A stretch of 64,000 nt of DNA. Origin: Saprospiraceae bacterium (GTDB lineage Bacteria > Bacteroidota > Bacteroidia > Chitinophagales > Saprospiraceae). The stretch is taken from positions 1 through 64,000 of the forward strand of contig JAHDBJ010000017.1 of the NCBI GenBank assembly GCA_020630435.1, written 5' to 3'. A program made the position numbers and the translations under genes. This document shows positions 8,846 to 18,160 of this stretch, in pieces. The notes under the pieces are model-generated. The model was not told the DNA's origin. It searched no databases and saw only the letters and a program-made list of their open reading frames with translations. Each line of letters starts with the position of its first letter. Position 1 is the stretch's first letter.

Positions 8846-8881
8846 AAAGCTGCTCTAACCTCCTATAGAGCAGCTTTTTTT
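8846..8881 (+). terminator. Rho-independent terminator after metK
   Basis: GCTGCTCTA (8849..8857) pairs perfectly with TAGAGCAGC (8866..8874), extended by AAA/TTT, with an 8-base loop followed by a run of T. It lies between metK and purB. Confidence 0.9.
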
Positions 8882-8905
8882 AAATAAAACAATTGTTACT
8901 TTATC

Positions 8906-10249
8906 ATGTTAAAAGCAATCTCTCCTATTGATGGTCGTTATGCATCTAAGACGAACGAACTCCAGTCTTATTTTTCTGAATTTGCTTTAATCAAATATCG
9001 TGTTTTTGTAGAAATTCAATATTTCATTGCTTTGTGTGAAATTCCCCTGCCCCAATTAAAGGACATTACTAAAAAACAAATTTCCACAATACAGCAAATC
9101 TTTGATGATTTTTCAATAACTGATGCAGAGACTATAAAGCAAATAGAACGAACAACCAACCATGATGTTAAGGCTGTTGAATATTATCTAAAAACAAAAT
9201 TTGACCAATTAGGAATAGATAAACAAAAAGAATTCATTCACTTTGCTTTAACTTCTCAGGATGTCAATAATACTGCTACCCCCTTACTGGTACAATCAGC
9301 TGTAAAAGATATCTATTTTCCTCTATTAGAGGAAATTATTGAAAATATTACAATACTATCTCATCAATGGAAAGATGTTCCTATGCTCGCTAGAACACAT
9401 GGACAACCAGCCTCTCCCACAAAGCTTGGAAAAGAAATGATGGTTTTTATTGAACGACTTACTATACAACAAAAGCATTTAGCAGCTATAAAACTACGAG
9501 CTAAATTTGGAGGAGCTACTGGTAATTTCAATGCCCATTTTGTAAGCTATCCTGATATTGATTGGCGAAAATTTGCAAATGATTTTGTGAAAGATAAATT
9601 AGCATTAAAACGATCTCAATTTACAACACAGATAGAGCATTATGATGAGCTAGCCAATTTATTTCAAACAATGGCTAGGATTAATACTATCCTTATAGAT
9701 TTTGCAAGAGATATATGGACGTATATTTCTATGGATTATTTTAAACAAAAAATCATACAGGGAGAAGTAGGATCATCAGCTATGCCACACAAAGTTAATC
9801 CAATAGATTTTGAAAATGCTGAAGGGAATTTAGGTATTGCCAATGCACTCTTCAATCATTTAGCTTCTAAACTCCCTATTTCTAGATTACAAAGAGATTT
9901 AACAGATAGTACCGTACTACGTAATATTGGTGTTCCTGTAGCACATTCCATTCTAGCATTCAAAGCCTTAAAAAAGGGGATGGGAAAACTCCTATTAAAC
10001 CAATCAAAAATAGATGCTGATCTAGAAAACAATTGGATGGTGGTCGCTGAAGCTATTCAGAACATACTTCGTCGAGAAGGCTATCCTAAGCCCTATGAAG
10101 CACTTAAAGCCTTAACCCGTAATAATGATAAAATAGATAAAGCAACTTTTCATAATTTCATTGACACGCTAGATATTTCTACAGAAATTAAAAATGAACT
10201 TAAAGCCATTACTCCTCAAAACTACTTAGGAATATTTTGGCCAAATTGA
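8906..10249 (+). CDS. purB: Adenylosuccinate lyase
   Basis: This 447-residue enzyme of the fumarase/aspartase superfamily catalyses two steps of purine synthesis (SAICAR to AICAR, adenylosuccinate to AMP). The superfamily signature GSSAMPHKVNPIDFENAEGN is at about residues 290-310, with LTSQDVNNTA and ARTHGQPASPTKLGKE upstream. The opening LKAISPIDGRYASKTNEL is typical of the E. coli-like PurB subfamily. Nothing is missing. The metK terminator lies just upstream, so it probably has its own promoter, which I could not pin down. Confidence 0.96.
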   Translation: MLKAISPIDGRYASKTNELQSYFSEFALIKYRVFVEIQYFIALCEIPLPQLKDITKKQISTIQQIFDDFSITDAETIKQIERTTNHDVKAVEYYLKTKFDQLGIDKQKEFIHFALTSQDVNNTATPLLVQSAVKDIYFPLLEEIIENITILSHQWKDVPMLARTHGQPASPTKLGKEMMVFIERLTIQQKHLAAIKLRAKFGGATGNFNAHFVSYPDIDWRKFANDFVKDKLALKRSQFTTQIEHYDELANLFQTMARINTILIDFARDIWTYISMDYFKQKIIQGEVGSSAMPHKVNPIDFENAEGNLGIANALFNHLASKLPISRLQRDLTDSTVLRNIGVPVAHSILAFKALKKGMGKLLLNQSKIDADLENNWMVVAEAIQNILRREGYPKPYEALKALTRNNDKIDKATFHNFIDTLDISTEIKNELKAITPQNYLGIFWPN

Positions 10250-10573
10250 TATTTTCTAGGAAACATCAATTAACAATATCCATCTACCATCAAACCTATA
10301 CATAGCTGTACTCCTACAAGGTATTCGTTTGTAAATTAGCTTTCAAATCACTCTTCTAGGACGTTCTAGTCATATTTCATCATCTCTTCTAATATTAGAA
10401 AGAAGTCTTTAAAATCTATTTCCTTTAATTTTTACAAAGAGTATAAAAAATAAAAAATTCTTTTAGCGAAAATTTCGCTTTTAATGAAAAGGTTGTATAT
10501 TGCGATATATTTACTTTTAGAAGTCTATTTTTAAAATAGAAATAAGTATCAATAGAAACCGTAAAAAAGCGAT
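10250..10573. other. Intergenic region before aceB
   Basis: These 324 bases hold no ORF of note, no RNA gene that I can recognise and no clear terminator for purB. The only structured signal is a 15-base palindrome at 10465..10479. The region probably contains the aceB promoter; no exact TAnnTTTG was found. Confidence 0.5.
10465..10479. promoter_or_regulatory. Palindrome, candidate operator of aceB
   Basis: AGCGAAAATTTCGCT is a perfect inverted repeat (7-base arms, one central base) 95 bases upstream of the malate synthase start. Its size and symmetry fit a dimeric regulator's site, but no regulator gene is adjacent. Confidence 0.45.
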
Positions 10574-12196
10574 ATGGCAACTTTAATTTCAACAAAAAAT
10601 ATAGCAGCTCTTTCTATCCCTGAAAGGGTCGAAGTCAAAGGACAAATCAATGAGCGATATAGTGAAATTTTAACAACAGAAGCACTTAGCTTTTTAATTG
10701 AACTACATGACTTATTCGAAGCACGTCGTCTCGAACTATTGGACAAACGCAAATTATTACAATTAACTCTAGATGCTGGTGCATTGCCCCAATTTTTAAA
10801 AGAGACTAAACATATACGAGAAAGTGAATGGACGGTTGCTACAATTCCTGATGATATTCGAGATAGACGAGTGGAAATTACAGGCCCTGTGGATAGAAAG
10901 ATGATTATTAATGCACTAAATTCTGGTGCTAAAGTTTTTATGGCTGACTTTGAGGACTCTAATTCTCCAACTTGGACAAATAATATTGATGGGCAAATCA
11001 ATTTAATGGATGCCAATCGTAAAACAATTACTTATCAGCACCCCAAAAAGGATAAGACTTATAAACTAAATGAGGAAATCGCAACATTATTCGTTCGTCC
11101 TAGAGGCTGGCATTTAGTAGAGAAAAACATCCTTATTGATGGTCAAGCAATTAGTGGCTCTATTGTAGATTTTGGCTTATATTTTTTCCATAATGCCAAA
11201 ACAAGGTTAGAAAATGGAACAGGTACTTATTTTTATTTGCCTAAATTAGAGAATCATTTAGAAGCTAGATTGTGGAATGACCTTTTTGTTTTTGCACAAC
11301 ATCGACTAGAAATTCCTAAAGGACATATTAAAGCAACCGTATTAATAGAAACAATACTCGCCGCTTTTGAAATTAATGAAATCCTCTGGGAATTAAGAGA
11401 TCATTCTGCGGGTTTAAACTGCGGTCGCTGGGATTATATTTTTTCCATTATCAAAAAATTCAGTAAAAATCCTGATTTCATCTTTCCTGATAGAGCTAAA
11501 GTTGGTATGGGCGTACATTGCATGAAGTCCTATTCTCAATTGGTTATTCAAACCTGTCATAAACGAGGCATCCATGCAATGGGAGGAATGGCAGCACAAA
11601 TTCCTATCAAAGGAGATAAAATTGCTAATAATGCGGCCTTTGAGAAAATTAGTATTGACAAAAGACGAGAAGCTGAAAATGGGCATGATGGAACATGGGT
11701 AGCACATCCTGGATTAGTACAATTAGCAATGGATACATTTAATGAATTTATGCCTACCCCTAACAATATTAATAATAAACGAGAAGATGTAAATGTGACA
11801 GCAGAGGATTTATTGGCAGTACCCGAAGGAAGTATTACGATAGAAGGTGTCCGAGAAAATATCAATGTCGGTATTTTATATATAGAATCTTGGTTAAGAG
11901 GCGTAGGAGCTGCGGCTCTATATCATAAAATGGAAGATGCCGCAACAGCAGAGATTTCTAGGGCGCAACTGTGGCAATGGATAAGAAATAAAGCTAAAAT
12001 GGACAATGGTAGACCTGTTACCTATGAGCTTTATAGAGAGTTATTAGAAGAAGAATTGTTTAAGATAAAAGATTATGTAGGAGAAGAAAACTTCAAAAAT
12101 GGACGCTTTGAAGAAGCCGTTGAGATTTTTGAAAAACTCATTACTACGGATACGTTTATTGAGTTTTTGACTTTAGAGGCCTATAAAAAGATTTAA
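10574..12196 (+). CDS. aceB: Malate synthase A
   Basis: This 540-residue enzyme condenses glyoxylate with acetyl-CoA to malate, the second step of the glyoxylate shunt. Typical malate synthase A motifs are present: the region DRRVEITGPVDRKMIINALNSG, the metal/active-site segment VFMADFEDSNSPTW, CGRWDYIF, and GGMAAQIPIKGD. Length equals that of the usual A-isoform (about 530). It is followed after 136 bases by isocitrate lyase, so the two shunt enzymes probably form one transcription unit and allow growth on acetate or fatty acids. Confidence 0.97.
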   Translation: MATLISTKNIAALSIPERVEVKGQINERYSEILTTEALSFLIELHDLFEARRLELLDKRKLLQLTLDAGALPQFLKETKHIRESEWTVATIPDDIRDRRVEITGPVDRKMIINALNSGAKVFMADFEDSNSPTWTNNIDGQINLMDANRKTITYQHPKKDKTYKLNEEIATLFVRPRGWHLVEKNILIDGQAISGSIVDFGLYFFHNAKTRLENGTGTYFYLPKLENHLEARLWNDLFVFAQHRLEIPKGHIKATVLIETILAAFEINEILWELRDHSAGLNCGRWDYIFSIIKKFSKNPDFIFPDRAKVGMGVHCMKSYSQLVIQTCHKRGIHAMGGMAAQIPIKGDKIANNAAFEKISIDKRREAENGHDGTWVAHPGLVQLAMDTFNEFMPTPNNINNKREDVNVTAEDLLAVPEGSITIEGVRENINVGILYIESWLRGVGAAALYHKMEDAATAEISRAQLWQWIRNKAKMDNGRPVTYELYRELLEEELFKIKDYVGEENFKNGRFEEAVEIFEKLITTDTFIEFLTLEAYKKI

Positions 12197-12228
12197 TAAT
12201 AATACACCAATACCTTTTTTATAATATT

Positions 12229-12288
12229 CAAGCAGGTAGTTGAGTAAAGCTAGAACATTTTGTCCTGCTTTACCTTACCTCCTGCTTG
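12229..12288 (+). other. Nested stem-loop in the aceB-aceA spacer
   Basis: Outer arms CAAGCAGG (12229..12236) and CCTGCTTG (12281..12288) pair perfectly; inner arms GTAAAGC (12244..12250) and GCTTTAC (12267..12273) also pair. No T run follows, so it does not look like a terminator. It could stabilise or process the aceBA message, or set relative expression. Confidence 0.6.
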
Positions 12289-12332
12289 TTGTAACTAAAC
12301 CAATTCAATAAAATCATTTAAATAAATTGAAT

Positions 12333-13622
12333 ATGACTAAGCAAGAGCAAATTAACGAGTTAATAGCCGATTGGGCAAGGAATCCAAGATGGAAAGGGAT
12401 TGAAAGACCATATACTGCTACTGAAGTTGTGAATTTGAGAGGTTCTGTTCAAATAGAACATACTTTAGCTAAGAGAGGTGCAGAAAAGTTCTGGAAACAA
12501 TTAAAGGAATGTCAAAGTGATGAAGCAATTTGTGGGTTAGGTGCTTTATCTGGAAATCAAGCCGTACAAGAAGTACAAGCAGGATTGAAAGCAATTTATT
12601 GTTCGGGATGGCAAGTAGCTGCGGACGGGAATACCGCAGGAGCTATGTATCCTGATCAATCGTTGTATCCAGTAGATTCTGTTCCTAATATGGTAAAAAG
12701 AATCAATAATGCCTTACAAAGAACCGATCAGATTCATTGGTTAAATGATGATACTTCTACCGACTGGATGGTGCCTATTATTGCAGATGCCGAGGCAGGT
12801 TTTGGAGGCAATTTAAATGCCTTTGAATTGATGAAACATATGATAAAAGCAGGAGCTTCGGGAGTACATTGGGAAGACCAATTGTCATCTGCTAAAAAAT
12901 GTGGACATTTAGGTGGTAAAGTACTTGTTCCAACGACAGAAGCTATTAATAAGCTGGTGGCTGCTCGTCTAGCAGCAGATGTATGTGGCGTACCGTCTGT
13001 TATTATTGCTAGAACCGATGCAGATGCCGCTAATTTGATAACTTCGGATGTAGATCCACTAGACAAACCTTTCTGTACAGGGGAGCGTTCAAATGAAGGA
13101 TTTTATTATGTTAATAATGGTTTGGAAGCCTGCATTGCAAGAGCACTTGCATACGCTCCTCATTCGGATTTAATTTGGATGGAAACCTCTAAACCGAATC
13201 TAGAACAGGCTAGAAAGTTTGCGGAGGCTGTTCATGCAAAATATCCAGATCAAATGTTAGCCTATAACTGTTCTCCTTCCTTCAATTGGAAATCTAATTT
13301 AGATGATGAAACCATGAAAATATTTAGAGAAGAACTAGCAAAAATGGGTTTCAAATTCCAGTTTATTACACTTGCAGGATGGCATGCCTTAAACAATAGT
13401 ATGTTTGAACTTGCTACGGCTTATGTGAAAGAAGGAATGTACGCTTATTCTCAACTACAAGAGAGAGAGTTCGCTAATGCAAAAGATGGCTATAGAGCGG
13501 ATAAGCATCAATCTTTTGTGGGGACTGGCTATTTTGATGCTGTTCAGAATACCATTACACAAGGAAAAAGTTCAACTACTGCTCTTGCAGGAAGTACTGA
13601 AACCGAACAATTTGAACATTAA
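12333..13622 (+). CDS. aceA: Isocitrate lyase
   Basis: This 429-residue enzyme splits isocitrate into succinate and glyoxylate, the first step of the glyoxylate shunt. The catalytic-loop signature [14 protein letters not shown] is present, together with [20 protein letters not shown] and the C-terminal [12 protein letters not shown]. Size matches the short bacterial type (about 430). I take the ATG at 12333; a TTG two codons earlier is in frame. It follows malate synthase and is closed by a strong terminator. Confidence 0.97.
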   Translation: MTKQEQINELIADWARNPRWKGIERPYTATEVVNLRGSVQIEHTLAKRGAEKFWKQLKECQSDEAICGLGALSGNQAVQEVQAGLKAIYCSGWQVAADGNTAGAMYPDQSLYPVDSVPNMVKRINNALQRTDQIHWLNDDTSTDWMVPIIADAEAGFGGNLNAFELMKHMIKAGASGVHWEDQLSSAKKCGHLGGKVLVPTTEAINKLVAARLAADVCGVPSVIIARTDADAANLITSDVDPLDKPFCTGERSNEGFYYVNNGLEACIARALAYAPHSDLIWMETSKPNLEQARKFAEAVHAKYPDQMLAYNCSPSFNWKSNLDDETMKIFREELAKMGFKFQFITLAGWHALNNSMFELATAYVKEGMYAYSQLQEREFANAKDGYRADKHQSFVGTGYFDAVQNTITQGKSSTTALAGSTETEQFEH

Positions 13623-13678
13623 GATATTGTAAACAATATAAGTTTATAAACTTGTAATTGGATTGCATTTTGGTTAAA

Positions 13679-13718
13679 AACCTCTCCAAAATTAGAGCAT
13701 TTGACGGAGAGGTTTTTT
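13679..13718. terminator. Bidirectional terminator between aceA and the amidase gene
   Basis: AACCTCTCC (13679..13687) pairs with GGAGAGGTT (13706..13714), followed by a T run on the plus strand and, on the minus strand, by TTTTTAACC. It can stop both aceA and the convergent gene at 13738..14739. Confidence 0.88.
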
Positions 13719-13737
13719 ATTATTCTTAATCATAAAT

Positions 13738-14739
13738 TTAGACGTCAAAATCCAAAAAACGCTTGCTGATCCATTCTTCACGCATCACCAGTTGACACCA
13801 TTTATTTTCCTCTTCCATCTCAACAAAGACTTCCTCTTTTGGATTAAGACTACCGACTTTATCAAATCGACTACTCGGACCTGTACGGATATTTAACACA
13901 TCATCAGGATCGACGTCTACTACAGCTTTTCGGACTTCTTTGGTATATCGTCCTGACACCCAATGCTCTTTCGTGCTGGATATTTTCAACCATTTATTTT
14001 TTTCATCAAAAACACGGATAATTCCTCCCAAAGCAATTGGATCACGCTCAGAAGTCTTAGGAAAACGAGCCCTTGGTCCTTGACGTACATTCAAAAAATC
14101 GGCTGTTACACTAGCATATTTTAATACTGGCGGTGCTGGAATAACAAAATTCGGATCAATGACTTGTACAACCTTTGGTATAAAATTGGTTTCACAATCT
14201 ACTACTTTATTACCTCCAAAGAAGTTCGTTCCTGGACAACTCTTATTGCCCCCTTTTCCATTGTTGCGTTCTCCTGTACTGAGTTTAAACCAATGGTGAT
14301 AAACTATTGTATTAGAATTGACTTCTAGGTTAAATCGCTGACATAATGCAGCAGTCATTTCAATTGCAGTTTGTTTTTGGGCTTCATTCATCTGATCTCT
14401 TTCTTTATCAAAATCTCCTAGATGTTCTATACAAATAGAATTTGAATTATTCCCATAAATGCAAGCAGGTGACTGTTCCATACTACGCCCTGTTACTATT
14501 GTTCCATCAGGAAAGGTCGTAAAATGCTGTCCAATATTTCGCCATCCATTATCAAAAACATGGGTATTTCGCATACTTCGTTGCAAAGCAAAATGATTGT
14601 TTCCTTTAAAATGCCCGTAATTTGGAATGTAGGTATGATGCTGCTGAATTCTAAAAATCGTATTGGCTACTTTCTTTTCCTTTAGCCAGTCTTTGAATTC
14701 CGCTAAGGTCATTTTAATGAATCCGTACTTTTTTTCCAT
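13738..14739 (-). CDS. PGRP-type N-acetylmuramoyl-L-alanine amidase with two SH3b domains
   Basis: This 333-residue protein has an Amidase_2/PGRP catalytic domain at about residues 20-190: the zinc-ligand regions IQQHHTYIP and VYHHWF and the closing NKSCPGTNFF. Two SH3b domains follow (about 208-272 and 275-333; TADFLNVRQGPRARFPKT and DVLNIRTGPSSRFDKV), which usually bind peptidoglycan. It would cleave the amide between muramic acid and L-Ala. There is no signal peptide, which is unusual for a housekeeping amidase and resembles phage-type endolysins or proteins exported by another route. A promoter-like TATATTTG lies upstream. Confidence 0.85.
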   Translation of the reverse strand: MEKKYGFIKMTLAEFKDWLKEKKVANTIFRIQQHHTYIPNYGHFKGNNHFALQRSMRNTHVFDNGWRNIGQHFTTFPDGTIVTGRSMEQSPACIYGNNSNSICIEHLGDFDKERDQMNEAQKQTAIEMTAALCQRFNLEVNSNTIVYHHWFKLSTGERNNGKGGNKSCPGTNFFGGNKVVDCETNFIPKVVQVIDPNFVIPAPPVLKYASVTADFLNVRQGPRARFPKTSERDPIALGGIIRVFDEKNKWLKISSTKEHWVSGRYTKEVRKAVVDVDPDDVLNIRTGPSSRFDKVGSLNPKEEVFVEMEEENKWCQLVMREEWISKRFLDFDV

Positions 14740-14777
14740 TATTGCTGCTTTTAGGGTTAAAAGAATAAGTCAGGATT

Positions 14778-14785
14778 CAAATATA
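14778..14785 (-). promoter_or_regulatory. -7 element of the amidase gene (candidate)
   Basis: The minus strand reads TATATTTG at 14785..14778, matching TAnnTTTG, 39 bases before the amidase start. No good -33 TTTG is seen, so support is partial. Confidence 0.4.
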
Positions 14786-14827
14786 TTAATTTTATTGATA
14801 AAAAATAAAAGAGAGAATCCATCAAAA

Positions 14828-16327
14828 TTATCTCACATAATTTTTCAGTGCATCTGCAATTTTACGATCATTGCTTAGCCTAGGCACTTTATTCTGCCCG
14901 CCTAGTTTTCCTTGTGTTTTCATATATTGTCGAAAAGCATTTTTTTGAAGGGGTGTAATTTTCAGCGGACGTAATATACCTCCATCAATCAAATCTTCAT
15001 AATAAATGTTTTGATTTACCATCTCACTATCAAGTTTTGAGGCAAATGTTTCGAGCCCGAATGGTACTTCATCAAATTCTACAAACCATTCATGGTATGG
15101 TAATCCCCCTTCAGGTGGTGAAATTTGAGGAGCTACCGTAAATTCCGTTATTTTAATATTCTCTTGATCGGCAATTTTTAGCATAGCTTCTTCAACTTCT
15201 TTCCCAATAACGTGTTCTCCAAAAGCTGAAATAAAGTGTTTCACTCTACCCGTAACGATTAGTCGATATGGATTTTTTGATACAAATTTTATGGTATCAC
15301 CTATATTATATCCCCATAAGCCTGCATTATTATTGATAATTAAGGCATAATTTACCCCCAGTTCTATTTCTTTTAATGAATATCGAGTAGGATTATCCTT
15401 AAAAATTTCTTCGGCTGGAATAAATTCAAAGAAAATACCCGAGTTCGCATTAAGCAATAAGCCCTGATGTGGGAAAGCATCTTGAAAAGCAATAAATCCC
15501 TCTGATGCGGGAAAGGTTTCTACACTATTAAGTGACTGGCCAACTAATTCTTCTAACTTCGCCCGATAGGGTTCAAAATTCACACCTCCATAAGCAAAGA
15601 CCGAATAATTTGGAAAAATCTCCATAATTGTTTGCTTGCCCGTTCGTTCCAATAATCGTTCATAATACATCTGAACCCAAGGCGGAATACCGCTTATCAA
15701 ACGCATATCTTGATCAATAGTCTCATCAATAATTCTTTCTAACTTTTCTTCCCAATCTTCTATACAATTTGTTTCATAGGAAGGCAACTGGTTTGTCCTT
15801 AACCATCCAGGGACTTGATGATTGACAATACCCGAAAGCCGCCCAGTATTGATTCCTGCCGTTTTTGTCAATTTAGGGCTTCCCGATAAAAAAATCATTT
15901 TACCATCCAAAAAACTACCATCTCCAGTCCTAGCATAGTAATTGAACAAAGCATTACGAGCCGAACCAAAATGATTAGGGATACTTTCCTTTGTCAAAGG
16001 GATATATTTTACTCCTGAAGTAGTCCCCGATGTCTTCGCAAAATACATGGGAACGCCTTTCCAAAGTACATTCTTTTCGCCTTCTTTTATACGTTCTATA
16101 TATGGTCGGATTCCCTCATAATCTCGAATAGGAACTTGATTTTTAAATGCTTCATAGGAATTAATTTTATCGAATCCGTGTTCTTTACCAAAAGCCGTTT
16201 TCCTAGCAGATTGAATGAGATTTTGGAAGACTTTTTCTTGTGCTGAAACCGCATCAGAAGCCCATCGATTAATATCTCTAGCAATCTTAGAGGCAAAAGG
16301 CTTGATAAGGTGTTTTTTCAATCCCAT
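14828..16327 (-). CDS. GH3 auxin-responsive promoter family protein (acyl-acid-amido synthetase-like)
   Basis: This 499-residue protein belongs to the GH3 family of ANL adenylating enzymes, known in plants for joining amino acids to auxin or jasmonate and widespread but uncharacterised in Bacteroidota. Seen motifs are the ATP-binding FAKTSGTTSGVKYIPLTKES (about residues 113-132), VFAYGGVNF, FPASEGFIAFQ and LWGYNIGDTIKF with VTGRVKHFISAFGEHV. No signal peptide. The acyl and amino substrates cannot be inferred. It is divergent from the App1-type gene. Confidence 0.9.
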   Translation of the reverse strand: MGLKKHLIKPFASKIARDINRWASDAVSAQEKVFQNLIQSARKTAFGKEHGFDKINSYEAFKNQVPIRDYEGIRPYIERIKEGEKNVLWKGVPMYFAKTSGTTSGVKYIPLTKESIPNHFGSARNALFNYYARTGDGSFLDGKMIFLSGSPKLTKTAGINTGRLSGIVNHQVPGWLRTNQLPSYETNCIEDWEEKLERIIDETIDQDMRLISGIPPWVQMYYERLLERTGKQTIMEIFPNYSVFAYGGVNFEPYRAKLEELVGQSLNSVETFPASEGFIAFQDAFPHQGLLLNANSGIFFEFIPAEEIFKDNPTRYSLKEIELGVNYALIINNNAGLWGYNIGDTIKFVSKNPYRLIVTGRVKHFISAFGEHVIGKEVEEAMLKIADQENIKITEFTVAPQISPPEGGLPYHEWFVEFDEVPFGLETFASKLDSEMVNQNIYYEDLIDGGILRPLKITPLQKNAFRQYMKTQGKLGGQNKVPRLSNDRKIADALKNYVR

Positions 16328-16462
16328 AATTTATGTTCTGTATTTTATTGCTAATATCATTATTTTTACGTTAAGTTTATATTTTGATTGGCACATTTCT
16401 TTAAGATGTCTTATTTTTAGTTTTATAAATGCTGCAATATTAACTATTCAAATTCATAACGA

Positions 16463-17572
16463 ATGAGTAATTTTTCTTCTAAATGGAAAAGAAGGCTTCA
16501 AAATATGGTTGGAAATGTGGAAGAAAACTATGATGCTTTTAAGTACAAGTTAAAAAAGTACGAAAACATCAAACATCCACTTCAATTAAATTGTTACCTA
16601 GGCTTTGGTAACTCTAAAAACTTCTTTGTACAAGGAAGGCTTTTGGAGGATAAAGAAATCAAACAATCTAGTAGGAAGGACTCTACATGGAGAAATATGG
16701 TCAACATGTATAAGCGTTTTGGGACAGATGAACTCCCTGATGTAGGCTTAACCATTTCAGGAGAAGGGTTTGAAGTTGATGTAAAAACCGATGAGGAAGG
16801 TTTCTTCCAAGCTCAAATTCCGACACCTGTATCTTTTCTAGAAAATAATCTTTGGAATGAAGTTGAAGTTAAATTAACTGATAAACGTTTTAAAAAATTA
16901 AAAGAATTAAAAAATACTGCCAAGATACTAATCCCCGCTTCTTCAGCAAAATATGGAATTATTTCTGACATTGACGATACCATTATGATTACTCGGGCAG
17001 ATAGTGTATTTAGAATGGTCAGTCTAACGATACTAAATAACGCTTATACTCGGCATGCCTTTAGAGGAGTAACTTCCTTCTATAGAGCTTTAAAAAATAC
17101 TGGAAAAGGTGGAAATCCTTTTTTCTATGTCTCTAGCTCTCCTTGGAATTTATTTGACTTTATTAAAGATTTTTTCCAATATAATCGATTGCCTATTGGT
17201 CCTTTTATGTTAAGAGATTATGGTATCGATGAATCAAAATTCCAGCAAGATGGGCACCATAGTCATAAAATGTATCAAATCAGTAGAATACTAGATACAT
17301 ATCCTGAGTTGCCTTTCATTTTAATTGGTGATAGTGGTCAACATGATCCAGAGATCTTCACAGATGTGGTTAAAAAATACCCCAATCGTATTCTTACCGT
17401 ATATATTAGAGATATTGTTGGAGAAAAACGCTATGCTTCTATTAAAAAATTAGCCAAAAAAATGGAGAAGAACGGTGTAGATCTAGTTCTATTTCATCGT
17501 ACAAAAGAAGCGGCTCTACATGCTATTAGAAAAGGGTATATCAATTCTAGCACATACTTGGAAATCATCTAG
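16463..17572 (+). CDS. App1-type phosphatidate phosphatase family protein (DUF2183)
   Basis: This 369-residue protein contains the App1 catalytic domain in its C-terminal half: SDIDDTIMITRA at about residue 167 supplies the HAD-like DxDxT nucleophile, then FFYVSSSPWNLFDFI, PFMLRDYG and FILIGDSGQHDPEIF. Yeast App1 is a Mg-dependent phosphatidate phosphatase. The N-terminal part (residues 45-145) looks like a beta-rich, transthyretin-like domain (VGLTISGEGFEVDVKTDEEGFF) common in bacterial homologues. No signal peptide; a cytoplasmic, possibly membrane-associated lipid phosphatase is likely. Confidence 0.88.
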   Translation: MSNFSSKWKRRLQNMVGNVEENYDAFKYKLKKYENIKHPLQLNCYLGFGNSKNFFVQGRLLEDKEIKQSSRKDSTWRNMVNMYKRFGTDELPDVGLTISGEGFEVDVKTDEEGFFQAQIPTPVSFLENNLWNEVEVKLTDKRFKKLKELKNTAKILIPASSAKYGIISDIDDTIMITRADSVFRMVSLTILNNAYTRHAFRGVTSFYRALKNTGKGGNPFFYVSSSPWNLFDFIKDFFQYNRLPIGPFMLRDYGIDESKFQQDGHHSHKMYQISRILDTYPELPFILIGDSGQHDPEIFTDVVKKYPNRILTVYIRDIVGEKRYASIKKLAKKMEKNGVDLVLFHRTKEAALHAIRKGYINSSTYLEII

Positions 17573-17575
17573 AAA

Positions 17576-17636
17576 GGTCGAGATAAACTGAGCTACCCCG
17601 ACCCTATAATCAGCATCTATTAGTTTGATGCTTATT
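17576..17636 (+). terminator. Weak terminator-like hairpins after the App1 gene
   Basis: GGTCG (17576..17580) pairs with CGACC (17599..17603), and AGCATC (17612..17617) with GATGCT (17627..17632) followed by TATTTC. Stems are short, so termination is plausible but not strong. Confidence 0.4.
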
Positions 17637-17682
17637 TCATGTATTATCTTACGCTTTTGTTACCTCTATTGTAGATTTTTTT

Positions 17683-18153
17683 CTATTTTTTCCATTCCAC
17701 ATAAGGAAATTTTATCAAATTAGAATTATAATATCGACTATCGGTCGTGACTTCTTCCCCACACCATTCGGGAATATCAATTTGTTGAGTCACCTCTTCC
17801 AGTTCTACTTCTGCTAGGGTTAGTCCTTCGTTTATTCCTAGAAATTCATCTATTTCCCAAGTTAATTTTCCTAGAAAAATTTCATATCGTATCTTTTCAA
17901 TGATTGGTTGTTCACACAACTCCAACATATTTTCTGCGTCTTGGAGAGGTATCTCATATTCGTACTCTGGACGAGTAGCATTTACAGTTTTACCTTTTAC
18001 TGTCAAATAGGCTTTTTTTCCTTTAATTCTAACTCGTACTGTGCGCTCTTTATGGGCATTCAGATAACCTTGACGGATAATCACTCCACTATTTGCGTGC
18101 TTCTTCCAATTCCCATTCTTTATTAAAAACTTTCGCTCAATCTCAAAAGGCAT
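17683..18153 (-). CDS. CYTH domain protein (triphosphate tunnel family)
   Basis: This 156-residue protein starts MPFEIERKFLI, giving the CYTH signature ExExK at residues 4-8. Further charged strands line the predicted tunnel (ERTVRVRIKGKKAYLTVKGK, EYEYEIPLQDAE, WEIDEFLG, LAEVELE). Single-domain bacterial CYTH proteins of this size commonly act as inorganic triphosphatases or related metal-dependent phosphohydrolases. Seven bases separate it from the upstream thymidine kinase, so they are cotranscribed. Confidence 0.9.
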   Translation of the reverse strand: MPFEIERKFLIKNGNWKKHANSGVIIRQGYLNAHKERTVRVRIKGKKAYLTVKGKTVNATRPEYEYEIPLQDAENMLELCEQPIIEKIRYEIFLGKLTWEIDEFLGINEGLTLAEVELEEVTQQIDIPEWCGEEVTTDSRYYNSNLIKFPYVEWKK

Positions 18154-18160
18154 TGCGATT

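Noticed and set aside
10250-10573. tRNA or small RNA gene in the purB-aceB spacer
   Set aside because: No cloverleaf, T-loop GGTTCGAATCC-like segment or terminator could be found.
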